In this document: piece by piece, positions 22,876 to 32,612 of the stretch
How the letters are laid out: each line of letters starts with the position of its first letter
How positions within the stretch are numbered: the stretch's first letter is position 1
Assembly (NCBI GenBank): GCA_033064195.1
Contig: JARBJD010000058.1
Location: 124,001-188,000 of the forward strand
DNA length: 64,000 nt
Origin: Blattamonas nauphoetae
Taxonomy: Eukaryota > Preaxostyla > Oxymonadida
Reading direction: 5' to 3'
Position numbers and translations under genes: made by a program
Notes under the pieces: model-generated
What the model was told of the DNA's origin: nothing
The model's input: the letters and a program-made list of their open reading frames with translations, nothing else
Databases searched by the model: none

Positions 22876-25800
22876 ATGGATGGAGATATCGACCATGATC
22901 ATTCACCAACATTTATCGATGCACAATCATATTTGTCCATGGAACTTGTCTCTAATCCGTTTATAATTCGCCTATTGACAGAGAACTCGCTGTCTTCAGT
23001 CTTCTCGACTTTTTCAAAGGAATCCGTGTTGTTTGTACCGATTGCTTCGTCAATCAGAAATATCAACTTGGATATTTCATTTTATCGAATGCATATTGGA
23101 TATAATCTCAATTCAACTCCAGAATCATTCGCAACCATGGCTGGAACGTTTCTTACTATTGAGAATGAGAAAGTGGTCATATCAGATCCTCTGTTTACAA
23201 ATACCTCACCTCATAGCATATCTTCTCCCGAAGCGTCTTTCGATGCCTCTCAACATTCAACGATAACAGCGACACCTGTTCGATTGATTGGCCGAGGCAG
23301 AATCGAATTTGCATCCCCAATTGTCCCACAAAAGAATGAAAAATCGCATAGCAACGTTGTCTCATCTCCAACATCGCTGAAGGTCACAGTAATTCTGCTT
23401 CCACAGCCACTTATCTCGCTCCACCCATTTCTCGCCACAGCCCACTTCTTCCCAAACTTTGATCTCAACCTACCATTTCCACTCGAAAAGTCATATCATT
23501 TCATGTCTCAATATCTCCTCCAAATCCCAAATCCGTTCCCTCCCAAACACATCAGTTCCCGTCAGCCTTCCAAACCCCACTCACTCTGCATAAATGGACA
23601 GCTGTATCGAACCGACATTTCATTTAACATCAAACGACTTCATTCTTCGTCCTCAAACACTCAAAACACCCAATCTTTCTCTCAATTCCACAAACAAGAC
23701 GAAGAAGACATCTCTCGCGACTTCACCCTCGCCGACTTCGTTTCGTACACAAACCTCTCCGTTCTCCAGCGCCCCTCCGAGAAGAAGACCCCGCCAGCCA
23801 AAAATGAGAAGTCAGCTGAAGTCGAGATTCCTCGAACGCCTTCTCCTGAGCCTGAGCCGCCAACGACGCACATCGTCAGAGAAGCAGAGTACGTCAACAG
23901 GGTGTGGCGATGGGGGGAACACGGCCTGTCGTTCCGTCAGCCTCTCTCCGAGGCAGATGAGTGGATGGCGTTGCGGGGAAACGATCTCCGAGGAGACTCC
24001 GCTCTGCCAGACATTGTTGAACTCGACAGGATGGACACGCCACACACTCTCTCCGACTTCTCCACCACACTCACTCACACTCTCTCTTCGTCGCTGTTGA
24101 CCGAGACGCATTCCATCAATTCTTCCAAAGTCAGCCTGCTCGGCCGAATCAGCTCTCTGAAGACCATGTTCGATCCTCAGCGCTCTGAGGAATGGACGAT
24201 GGGAAAGACAGTCGACCAGCTCTTCACGCAGAAGCACCCGACCTTCAACAGGTGCGTCGTGGCTGAGTGTGTCTTCCTCCTTTACGGCGAGCCCTTCTTC
24301 TCTGAGAACGAACAGTGCGAGGCCGTGCCTCATCCAATCATCCTCGTTCCTCCTGCCATCAACGACCAGATCAGCTCCATCATGGAGCAGTGTCACATCC
24401 CTCCCCAACGCCAAACTTTTCTTCTCCAGGCGACACACACCACACTCACCTCACTCGCTGCCCTTCTCCGCACGACGAAAGCACAACCCCAACTCTCTTT
24501 CCAACTCCGTCCGCCGTCCCACACTTTCAACCCAACTCTCTTCTCGTCGAAAGAGGAGTTCCTGGAGTTGGTGGATCTCAACCACTGCGATGTTCGAAAC
24601 ACAACAAAAGCATTCCATCCGTCGAAAGGGAAGGCAAACGCAACATCCATCGCAACGCAGACACCTCTCGCCCAAGCGGCATCGCGCGTCATCTTCAACT
24701 TTTCGTTTATGATGGCTCGGATGGGACATCGCTACTGGCTGAGAAACGAAGAGGGGAAGCACCCGAAACAACAACCATCAGACACACAGTCGGCACGAGC
24801 AGATGGCGAGGAAGACAATGAAGAGCCACACCCTCCTTCTGATCTCAAGGACGATCCACACCCTCCTTCTGATCTCAAGGACGATCCATCTCTTCAACTA
24901 GCAAGTGATTCAGATGAAGCACCGGCATCTGCTCCCGTCGCCACCGATGCCCATCTCAGCGCCGTTCTCCAATCGACGGAACGTATCGTCTTCAACGTGT
25001 TTGGGTCGCGTTTGTTCGGAACTTCACTCAACCCGCTCGACGACGCCTCGCTCCTCCGCTTCATCGCCGCCTTCGAAGCCGTCTGGGCCGGGCAGTATCC
25101 CCTCTTTGCGCAGTACAGGGAGCTCATCGCATCCAGTGGGATGAAGGTCCGGTGGGATGTTACTGTGAGGCAGATGGAGATGAGCGAGCGGAAGCTTCCG
25201 TCGCAGATGCTCGTCGAGTTCAGCGAGACCGTCGATCTCTTCGTCGACATCATCCGAAACCTGGTTCAGCAGGAGGAAGGGCACCAACCCGAACAGTCGG
25301 ATGATCCTGCTCGCCAGATGCTCGACACGTCGCTGGCTGTGTCTGCCGACGACCTCCTTCCGTTTCTGCTCTTCTCCTTCCTTTCTGCCCCCACCCCACC
25401 GCTCTTCTCGATCGTTGCTTTTGCTTCAACATTCTCGCCTTTCACAGCTCTTCCTCATTTTGCCGGAACCAAGCCTGCGCTCTCTTTTGCCCATCTGCAC
25501 TCCATCCTGTCCTTTTTCTCCTCACCCGATGCAGTCCTCAGCGACGAGCCGTCTCACAACTCCAACGCCAAAGACATTCTCTCCAATTTCGGGTTCAGGG
25601 TGGACGGACGGAGGCTGGTGGATGTGTGGCTGGAGCCTCTTCTCGGCGACGAGGAAGTGTTGGTGCTCAACGACGAAGATGAAAGCGACGCGAAAGAGGA
25701 CCAACTCGAACAGAGTTCTCCATCGCCAGCCGAAGACACTCAGACCGAACCCCCTCACGATGCTATTGATGGCGTGTCTCAGCCATTCACCCTGCCACCT

Positions 25801-26070
25801 CCCTCAGAAGAACCAGGGCAAGCTCCTCGACCGAGTGAAGACCATCCGAGGCCTCTGGACGAGCCAGCCCTCATCCCCGTCATCATCGTTGCTCGACCGT
25901 CCCCAGCCACTCCTCCCGACATCTCCACACCGTCCACCACCGACTCTGACGAGCATAAAGCGCAGCTTGCAACACAAACAACGCCGATTGAAGTGTATTC
26001 TGCGTATTCTTCTGCTCCAACAAGGGGACCGATTCGAAATCCACTTGGGCGGTTGTTGCAGAACCCGTAG
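22876..26070 (+). CDS. Large protein of unknown function, 1064 residues
   Basis: I do not recognise this protein. It is one long exon whose codon use matches its neighbours. Residues 1-330 look folded, with alternating hydrophobic strands (for example SFYRMHIGYNLN and SLKVTVILLPQPLISLHPF). A charged linker follows (TPSPEPEPPTTH). A second structured part, about residues 380-640, includes FNRCVVAECVFLLYGEPFF and RVIFNFSFMMARMGHRYW. A Ser/Asp/Pro-rich spacer contains a perfect 30-bp tandem duplication (24829-24888) encoding two copies of HPPSDLKDDP. A third structured part covers about 690-920, and the C-terminal 140 residues are disordered and acidic. No signal peptide or obvious membrane segment is seen. 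The similarity of FSSKEEFLELVDLNHCDVRN to helical lid regions of clamp-loader ATPases is weak and there is no Walker A, so I do not name it. Confidence 0.6.
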   Translation: MDGDIDHDHSPTFIDAQSYLSMELVSNPFIIRLLTENSLSSVFSTFSKESVLFVPIASSIRNINLDISFYRMHIGYNLNSTPESFATMAGTFLTIENEKVVISDPLFTNTSPHSISSPEASFDASQHSTITATPVRLIGRGRIEFASPIVPQKNEKSHSNVVSSPTSLKVTVILLPQPLISLHPFLATAHFFPNFDLNLPFPLEKSYHFMSQYLLQIPNPFPPKHISSRQPSKPHSLCINGQLYRTDISFNIKRLHSSSSNTQNTQSFSQFHKQDEEDISRDFTLADFVSYTNLSVLQRPSEKKTPPAKNEKSAEVEIPRTPSPEPEPPTTHIVREAEYVNRVWRWGEHGLSFRQPLSEADEWMALRGNDLRGDSALPDIVELDRMDTPHTLSDFSTTLTHTLSSSLLTETHSINSSKVSLLGRISSLKTMFDPQRSEEWTMGKTVDQLFTQKHPTFNRCVVAECVFLLYGEPFFSENEQCEAVPHPIILVPPAINDQISSIMEQCHIPPQRQTFLLQATHTTLTSLAALLRTTKAQPQLSFQLRPPSHTFNPTLFSSKEEFLELVDLNHCDVRNTTKAFHPSKGKANATSIATQTPLAQAASRVIFNFSFMMARMGHRYWLRNEEGKHPKQQPSDTQSARADGEEDNEEPHPPSDLKDDPHPPSDLKDDPSLQLASDSDEAPASAPVATDAHLSAVLQSTERIVFNVFGSRLFGTSLNPLDDASLLRFIAAFEAVWAGQYPLFAQYRELIASSGMKVRWDVTVRQMEMSERKLPSQMLVEFSETVDLFVDIIRNLVQQEEGHQPEQSDDPARQMLDTSLAVSADDLLPFLLFSFLSAPTPPLFSIVAFASTFSPFTALPHFAGTKPALSFAHLHSILSFFSSPDAVLSDEPSHNSNAKDILSNFGFRVDGRRLVDVWLEPLLGDEEVLVLNDEDESDAKEDQLEQSSPSPAEDTQTEPPHDAIDGVSQPFTLPPPSEEPGQAPRPSEDHPRPLDEPALIPVIIVARPSPATPPDISTPSTTDSDEHKAQLATQTTPIEVYSAYSSAPTRGPIRNPLGRLLQNP

Positions 26071-26245
26071 ACGGGTATTCTCTTTTTTCATCCTGATTTG
26101 TCCTGTATATTTGATTTTCATGTCATTTTTATTCTTTTTCATCACCTACTCTTCCTTCAACAAATCTCACCACTTTTTCAAATCATGGGTTTGATCGAAC
26201 ATTAGACCACAAAAGTTTCTTTCATCAAACCCACAATCAAAAATA

Positions 26246-26709
26246 ATGTCTGAATCTCAAGCCGCACAAATACAAGGAGCTGGTCAAGGTCTGATATCTT
26301 TCGCGTTTTCATCAGAATACTCTTTTTGCACATATCTCAACGGAAAATATCATCAATTTTAATTGACTCATCATGCACAGACTACTTGTCCGCAAGTCAA
26401 TTTTACCACACTCCTGCTGCCTACTTTCTGGAGCCAAGGAGCCAAAGAAGTCTGATTCTCCAACTCGAAGAGGAGGATAATTCATTGAACACACTTCAAG
26501 AGAGCATTTCTCAACGGATTCAGGAACTCGACCAAGAAGCTGCTACTCTTCAAAGAATGAAGGAAGACTATGACACAGTCAAAGCTCGTGTATGCATTAT
26601 CTCAGTCCTTTTTAGAAATTCGCTCTCGAAACTGTTCATATTTTTTCTCGTCGGCACAATTTTTTCTCTCATCGTCTACCTCTTTATTTTCCTCCTTTAA
26701 TAGGTCTAA
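26246..26709 (+). CDS. Small coiled-coil protein, 85 residues
   Basis: Three exons are deduced: 26246-26288, 26381-26589 and a terminal exon of just GTC TAA at 26704-26709; introns of 92 and 114 nt, phases consistent. The product begins MSESQAAQIQGAGQDYLSAS and continues into a predicted coiled coil, LEEEDNSLNTLQESISQRIQ then ELDQEAATLQRMKEDYDTV. Its size and helical content recall prefoldin-like or other small adaptor subunits, but no family signature is visible. The tiny last coding exon is unusual; alternatively translation reads a few codons into the second intron. Confidence in the first two exons is moderate. Confidence 0.5.
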
Positions 26710-27026
26710 ACTCAATTTCCGTCTCGTTTGTTATTTTCACTCTTATTCATTCCATTTTCTCCACTCAATTTCACACGACCTCAATCATCGGAATATGGAC
26801 ATGTATCCCGTTAATCTTAGATTAAACCATCTTTATTTTGTTTCTACAATGCACACTTCATTTTTCATTCCGATATTCACCTTGGTTTTTAATGGACACT
26901 GTCTCATCAAAGATCCACAATTTTGGTTCAAATAAACGCATGAAGTGAAAGAAAAAGGAAGAAATATTTCAACAAAATAAACTGGTTCCTGAAAAAAGAC
27001 GATAGGCATGGTCGGTAAAAGAAGAG
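26710..27026. other. Convergent intergenic spacer
   Basis: AT-rich sequence between two converging genes (coiled-coil protein on plus, prenyltransferase alpha on minus). It contains T-rich runs and short imperfect inverted repeats. I see no gene, repeat family or RNA gene in it. Confidence 0.4.
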
Positions 27027-28157
27027 TCAGATGTTTTGCTTGATTTTGTTCATTCGGTTGATCCAATAGTTCTTTCGGATTGGATCCATATATTCGGCAA
27101 GAATTGAGCAGTACTAACCAAAACAGTGAGGAGAAAAAAAGGAGACCTGGATAGCTTCAGAATAGTGTTCTGGCTGGTTCTTTTCACAAAGAACATCAAC
27201 CAGGAGGGCAACCGCCTCACGGGCATTGTCGGGGTGATCACAGGCAATGGACTCAGCCAATATTGATGTCTCTGGGATCTCTTCGTGTGTGTATGAAGCC
27301 CCTGTCTTGGAGTAGAACCCTCGGAGATAGTTCCAGATGGCCTCGTTCCAGTAGCCTTCAGGTGCCTTTAAAAAAGTAGAGGCAAATTCTATTTCGCTTT
27401 TTACTACATTGACATCAAGGAGGAGGCCAGTTCTTCGAGGTGAAGATGAAACTGGTTGAAGGGATGGATCCGTTGGACTAACTCGCGAAAGTGCCTGGAA
27501 TCGGTGGTTCCACGCAGAATTATTGAATGGATCTTCGGTAATCAATCTTTTTGAGTAATCCAACTCCTGTTCCCAGCCGCCATATTGTTCTAACATCCAA
27601 ATTCGATGTGCCCAAGCGTGGAAGTGTTTTGCATCTTTCTGAAGAACCCCATCGATGATTGGGAATTCATGTGAAGTATCTTTTGTCTTTTCTACAGTCC
27701 ATTGTCGGTGGAACCATAGTTGATAATTCTTCGATGAGCGGAGTGTCATCTTTTTGAGGAACTCAAACTCAGATCGACAATCGGAGTTTAATTGTTCAAG
27801 GACAAATCTACGATAAGACCTAGTATGAGAAATGAGTTAAAGAGAATAGGATACCAGAGAGTGTAGTTTGATGGAGAAAATTTGAGTGCATTTTCTGTGA
27901 GCCAGAGAGCTCGTTCACTGGCTTCCTGTTGTTTGCAAATCGTTCGAAAATATCCCATCAAATCGGAATCTGGATTAAGAGGAATATGCATAAGAAAAAG
28001 TTGCGAGTTGAATGGAGAACGAGTTGATACATTCGACTGAGTATTCTATCGCGCAAACAGGCGTTGGCCCATCATCAAGGGGAGTGGGAGTGAGATCTTT
28101 CCATTCATCCCGTTGGGATAATGGGATGTACGCAGGTGGCTGTTCGGTTGATTCCAT
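27027..28157 (-). CDS. FNTA: Protein farnesyl/geranylgeranyltransferase type I alpha subunit
   Basis: The alpha subunit is shared by farnesyltransferase and geranylgeranyltransferase I, which attach isoprenoids to CaaX proteins. Four minus-strand exons: 28157-28031, 27969-27855, 27819-27147 and 27113-27027; introns of 61, 35 and 33 nt; 333 residues after an exact phase check. PPTA repeats are present: NYTLWSYRRFVLEQL (split by the second intron), KNYQLWFHRQW, KHFHAWAHRIWML, NNSAWNHRFQAL and NEAIWNYLRGF. The N-terminus IPLSQRDEWKDLTPTPLDDG matches the YRDRAEWADIDPVPQNDG block of the human protein. The C-terminus YWINRMNKIKQNI follows the family. A Ser/Pro insert lies between the fourth and fifth repeats. 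It is head to head with a coiled-coil gene, 52 bp between ATGs. Confidence 0.9.
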
Positions 28158-28209
28158 TGCTTTTGTTCAATCCGAAGGGCAGGATCTCTCCTCACGAAAC
28201 GAAATCGAT

Positions 28210-29202
28210 ATGAATCATCGATATAGTTTCCTTTACGAACAAGCATCCTCTACACCTTATAGAACACATCCAACAGGTACGTACCATCCAACCATACGTT
28301 CACCACTTCACGTCTTCATAGATCTTTCTAATTCCTCTATACAAGAAAATATAGGGGTTGCTCATAATGTACCTCAAGATTTAAATGGTCCACAGATTTC
28401 ACATGACACATCAGACAGGTTTTCAAAGAAATCTCTCCTCTTAAGCGAATCTGCCACCATTTCCTCAGCTGCCTTGAGAAATGAAAAAGAACCCCCATCC
28501 GCATCTCAACTTTGTGATTCTCTTCTTAATGCACTTGATTGCATTTCAAGAGATCTCGAAGAAACCGATCCATTCACTCAGAAGATCTTCGCTCTTTACT
28601 CGAACATCCTTGCTCTCCAACATTCATTTCTTTCAAACCCAGATGAGCTTGATCCTCAGGCACATTCTCTTCCCTCTGATACATTGGTCCCCACCACTCG
28701 ACAAATGAAATTCATCTTCGATGATTTCACAAACGAACCTCAAAAACTGACGAAGCAACAATTTATTCAAGAATCCTCTCTGCATCTCCGTGATTGCAAT
28801 TTGTGTCAGGAGAGACAATCGTCCTTATTCACCGCTGCACTCATCACACATCAACTCATCCACCTTCGCTATCCTTCCTCAGACAGTCGGAGTCTCCAAT
28901 CTATAATGGATCAAATCCCACATACACAAGATTTAATCACAGATACATCCACGTCATTCCGACTGCTAACGGAACAGACAAATAAACTGCTAACACAAAC
29001 TTCAAGCACTAAATCCGCATTAGCCAACATTGGGAGGCAAATTGAAGGAACAAAACAAACACTAAACCTCCTCATTGAGAAACTCAAACTGTTAGAAGAA
29101 CGGAAAATGAAAGTTCACGAGGCAGATGTCACAACTTTCCAGAAGCAGGAACTCTCGATGATTGAGTTCATGTTTGATCCAACAGTTGAAGAGAACAAAT
29201 GA
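28210..29202 (+). CDS. Coiled-coil protein of unknown function
   Basis: The open frame extends upstream to 28012, but the first 66 codons lie antisense to exon 1 of FNTA, so the ATG at 28210 (MNHRYSFLYEQASS) is preferred. The product is 330 residues. The first 110 are low in predicted structure; from about residue 120 the chain is helical, and the last 100 residues form a likely coiled coil (LLTEQTNKLLTQTSSTKSAL, then EKLKLLEERKMKVHE). The arrangement, a flexible N-terminus followed by a coil, would fit a structural or nucleoporin-like protein, but FG repeats are absent and I recognise no family. Confidence 0.55.
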   Translation: MNHRYSFLYEQASSTPYRTHPTGTYHPTIRSPLHVFIDLSNSSIQENIGVAHNVPQDLNGPQISHDTSDRFSKKSLLLSESATISSAALRNEKEPPSASQLCDSLLNALDCISRDLEETDPFTQKIFALYSNILALQHSFLSNPDELDPQAHSLPSDTLVPTTRQMKFIFDDFTNEPQKLTKQQFIQESSLHLRDCNLCQERQSSLFTAALITHQLIHLRYPSSDSRSLQSIMDQIPHTQDLITDTSTSFRLLTEQTNKLLTQTSSTKSALANIGRQIEGTKQTLNLLIEKLKLLEERKMKVHEADVTTFQKQELSMIEFMFDPTVEENK

Positions 29203-29407
29203 ATAATCTTTTTTCGTCTTAATTTTACACACACTTCACAATTGAATCGGATCGTCTGACACACAACTGAAACCCCTCGAACGGCAGGCAGAATAAAATC
29301 GAGACAATACTTTTTGCCTTCCGACAAGACAAAACACCCCAAAAACAGCATGAGAACAAGCAAGTCTCCGAATGATAGCCAAAAATTGAGCGAAGTGGAT
29401 TTCAAAC

Positions 29408-31236
29408 TTAATCATTGTCTGCAGCACCAATTGTCTTTGAAGGTGGTGGTTTGATGCCAGCAGGCTTCGCCATGATGATTTCATCCACTGACATGATCGT
29501 TTTGACCGTTTCAATTCCAAAACGGATGACCCATTCCTTCAGAAGCAAAGTATCCACAACACCCGCCTTCTTCATGTCTGAAATCTCCAGAGTCTCGACA
29601 TTAACACCCATGTGTTCTCCTCCTTCCTTGGCATGGGCTGCAACAATCGCCGAGGTCACCTGGTTGGAATCCATTCCACTTGTCTCTCCAATGATGCGAG
29701 GGACGAAGAGGAGGGCATCTGCAAATGCTCCAATGGCATATTGTTGCAGGCCAACGTTAGTTTTGCCAAAGTCGCCAAGTTTCTTTGAAAGCTCAGCTTC
29801 AAAAGCTCCTCCTCCTGCAACGAGTCTGTTGTCGCGGGTAAGAACCTTGAACGTGTTGACAGCATCAATGCAAACACGCTCAACATCATCAAGTTGAGCT
29901 TGAGTTGATGAACGGAGAACAACTGTGGCAATTCGTGATTCGACGAGAGATTCTGACTTCTCAAGATCTGCTTGCTGTGAGAAGATGACAACCTGATTTC
30001 CACTCACCTCTGTTTCGTCAACAGATGCGCAGAAGCCGAGTTCTTCAGGGAGGGGAGCGCCAAGACGAACAAGTGCGGTGGAGTGAGTTGCGAGGCAGAG
30101 TCGCTGAAGATCGAATTTAGAGCCGATCCTGATGACCATGACCTCGAGTTGCTCAAGATAGTGGAGAGCGATCTCACTGATGTTTGCTCCACTGACCACA
30201 ACTTTTGCTCCCGTCGAGCAGATTTGTTCACAGAGAGCTTTCATCCTCTGTTCTTCCGAAGCTGTGTAGCTCTCCAGTTCGGAGGCTGTCTTAAGGACAA
30301 TGGTTCCTGCTGTCTCCCCCTCGTCCTTATTAATAGCACAGCCAAACACTGCAATCTTTGCATTCTTGATGTGTTTGATGGTGCCTTCCACTGGGCGCTG
30401 AAGACAGAAGCCGTTGATCATGACTGAGTCTGTGAGAGAACCACCCATGATCTTTGTGAAGCGAACATTGTCAACGTTAAATTTAGACGGGTCTGTTGGG
30501 CAGATATCAACACAGGCATTGGCAATGAGTGAGGCAATGAAATCTTCTTGGCCTGAAGAGAAAAGAAATATGAGTGAAACATGAATGAGATATACCCATC
30601 ATCTTCGCTTGTACAACAGGCTTAAGGCAACGGGCAACTTCTTTCGCGTCGGTGTAGCTTTTCAGGACATCGCAAGCGAACGATGGGAGAAGTTCGAGTG
30701 TTTTAGCTAATGCCAGGTCGAGACCCTCCTGAATATCTTTCACTGGGAGGAGCATAGACACAAGAGGTTTGAGTTTGAGAAGAACTTCGCCGATGAAGGC
30801 AACAACTTGAGTTGTTCCATCACCAATTTCTTGGGCTTGATGTTGGGCAGCAAGAACAATAAGCTTGGCAATTGGATGGTCAGTCACAATGTTGAACAGT
30901 ACTGTCTCAGTGCGGCGTGTCACAATCACTTTTCCAAGGTGGTTCTCAACGAGTTTGGAAAGTCCTGAATGACAATGTTGTGAAAGATGAATGTTTGAAA
31001 GAGCTCTTAGACAAAACCGTTTGGTCCCAGATTTGTTCGAATGATGTTAGTAAGTTCTTGGGCAGCTTCAATACATTTGATTGGGACGGATTTTCCTTCC
31101 TCCCTTCGAGTATCCTCTCTGATAAATTGATGGAGCAAAATGAGGTATTTAACAATTTTAAGTGAAAAATATTCAATGAAAATTGATTACAAATGAAGAT
31201 CCAGTCAGAATAGATGACATACTTAAACATCTGCAT
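29408..31236 (-). CDS. CCT8: T-complex protein 1 subunit theta
   Basis: Subunit of the cytosolic chaperonin TRiC/CCT, which folds actin, tubulin and WD40 proteins. Four minus-strand exons: 31236-31223, 31118-31018, 30964-30596 and 30552-29408; introns of 104, 53 and 43 nt; 542 residues with all phases closing. The N-terminus after joining reads AAQELTNIIRTNLGPNGLSK, the nucleotide-binding GPxG motif. EIGDGTTQVVAF is the GDGT catalytic motif. GSKFDLQRLC and VNTFKVLTRDNRLVAGGGA identify the theta branch, and the C-terminus IIMAKPAGIKPPPSKTIG matches the theta tail. It faces the methyltransferase gene, with only 39 bp between the start codons. Confidence 0.93.
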
Positions 31237-31275
31237 CGTGATTGGTGAGAATCGTCTCCACCCATATTCTTGACC
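31237..31275. promoter_or_regulatory. 39-bp divergent interval CCT8/methyltransferase
   Basis: Only 39 bp separate the start codons of CCT8 (minus) and the Dam-like gene (plus). No conventional core-promoter motif is evident, and the transcription start sites probably lie here or within the opposite gene's first exon. Confidence 0.55.
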
Positions 31276-32559
31276 ATGAACGACATCGCGATCGCACCAA
31301 TACCGGAAGTTGTTCAAGAATTACCTCTCAATCATGAAGGTTTGCTCCATTCTTCCTTATTTTTCATGTTAGAGGCTGAAATTGAGGCATTTGATCCAAA
31401 ATCAGATAAAACCAGCAAAATCCCCCGTGGTCGTGCTCCTCGCAGTATACTTGAAGTTTATTCGCCTTATTTTCGTTTAGAAGCTTCAAAATCCAAGCCC
31501 CTTAAGGAGAAGACAAAAAAAGCCCCTCCTAAGAGAGAGATTTCGGCCTCACCTTTAGAAGCAAAATCTCCTACAAATCAGATGCGAAGTCTCAGCCAAC
31601 TGAGTCAACTTTATGGGATACCTCGAGATCCTTTCGATCATTTAAATTCATATGACACAACGAATTATTCACCTTCACGTTTCAACACTCAAATCATCAC
31701 AAAAGATAACATGCTCTTCTATCCGTACTCATTTGATTCAAAAGTTCCATTTCCCGGCCCAATCAATACTAACCTCTTGGTGTCAGCCTTACCATCGGAC
31801 ATGACACCAAATCCCGCCCATCAGAGGAAACCTGATACTTCAACTCAATTTACGTCTCCGATTCTCAAACCAACAGAAATCATGCCTGTTGCTCCAGTTT
31901 CCAAAAGTGCACACAACAAATATCAGGAACACATCATGAGCAACCACTACTCAACGATCTGCACAAAGAACTCAACAGATCGATGGCTTACTCCTCCAAA
32001 CATCATCCATTCCGTTGTCCGAATGGTACGCCGCCCAATTGACCTGGACCCAGCGAGTGAACCGTCAGCTCAGCGAATTGTGTGCGCCCGTCAATACTGG
32101 ACGAAGGATGCCCTCCAAAGGGAGTGGAATGCCGATGTTGTCTATGTTAATCCCCCATTTGGAGATATGAGGGGCTTTATGGGGCATGCCATGAACCAAT
32201 ACATCAAAGGAAACATAAAACATCTTTTTATGTTGACACGATTTGCTCCTTCGTCGAAATGGTATGGTGATGCCTGGTGCCATCCCCACTGCTTCACTCT
32301 CATCTTCAGTCGTCGTCTCAAGTTTTGGAACGCCCACAATTCCATCGACGGTGACGTATTTCCACACAAAAGCACGATGCCCCACGAAATCGGTATGTTC
32401 TACTTTGGGCCGAACGGAATTGACTTTGACAATGAATTCCGACAGTATGGAAGAATCGTCTTTCCGATCAATCACATCCTTGCTGAGTTGCGTTCCGACG
32501 ACTCCCAAGATGAAGACACAAAAGCCCAAGAAGAGAAGAAAGTTGCACGCAGGAAATAG
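31276..32559 (+). CDS. Dam-like DNA N6-adenine methyltransferase with novel N-terminus
   Basis: A 427-residue protein. The C-terminal 190 residues match phage/bacterial Dam-type methyltransferases (the DNA N-6-adenine-methyltransferase family): DRWLTPPNIIHSVVRMV at the start of the domain, PIDLDPASEP (SAM-binding DLDP), then VVYVNPPFGDM with catalytic motif NPPF at residues 292-295, and LFMLTRFAPSSKWYGDAW. The first 235 residues have no recognised domain and are Lys/Pro/Ser-rich (EKTKKAPPKREI). No intron is seen, unlike most neighbours. The N-terminal extension and the codon use, which does not stand out from neighbouring genes, suggest a resident nuclear gene of ancient bacterial or viral-host origin rather than contamination. 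It could methylate adenine in nuclear DNA; the target site is unknown. Confidence 0.75.
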   Translation: MNDIAIAPIPEVVQELPLNHEGLLHSSLFFMLEAEIEAFDPKSDKTSKIPRGRAPRSILEVYSPYFRLEASKSKPLKEKTKKAPPKREISASPLEAKSPTNQMRSLSQLSQLYGIPRDPFDHLNSYDTTNYSPSRFNTQIITKDNMLFYPYSFDSKVPFPGPINTNLLVSALPSDMTPNPAHQRKPDTSTQFTSPILKPTEIMPVAPVSKSAHNKYQEHIMSNHYSTICTKNSTDRWLTPPNIIHSVVRMVRRPIDLDPASEPSAQRIVCARQYWTKDALQREWNADVVYVNPPFGDMRGFMGHAMNQYIKGNIKHLFMLTRFAPSSKWYGDAWCHPHCFTLIFSRRLKFWNAHNSIDGDVFPHKSTMPHEIGMFYFGPNGIDFDNEFRQYGRIVFPINHILAELRSDDSQDEDTKAQEEKKVARRK

Positions 32560-32612
32560 TGAATTACACTTTCTTCCCTTATTTAACATCATTATGAAAT
32601 GCTGCGTTAATT

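Noticed and set aside
24480-24740. Clamp-loader (ATAD5/Elg1) relationship of the orphan protein
   Set aside because: Only a short helical stretch is similar and no Walker A or arginine finger is present, so naming it would be unsafe.
28012-28209. N-terminal 66 codons of the coiled-coil frame
   Set aside because: They are antisense to exon 1 of FNTA, which has a strong family match; the ATG at 28210 is preferred.
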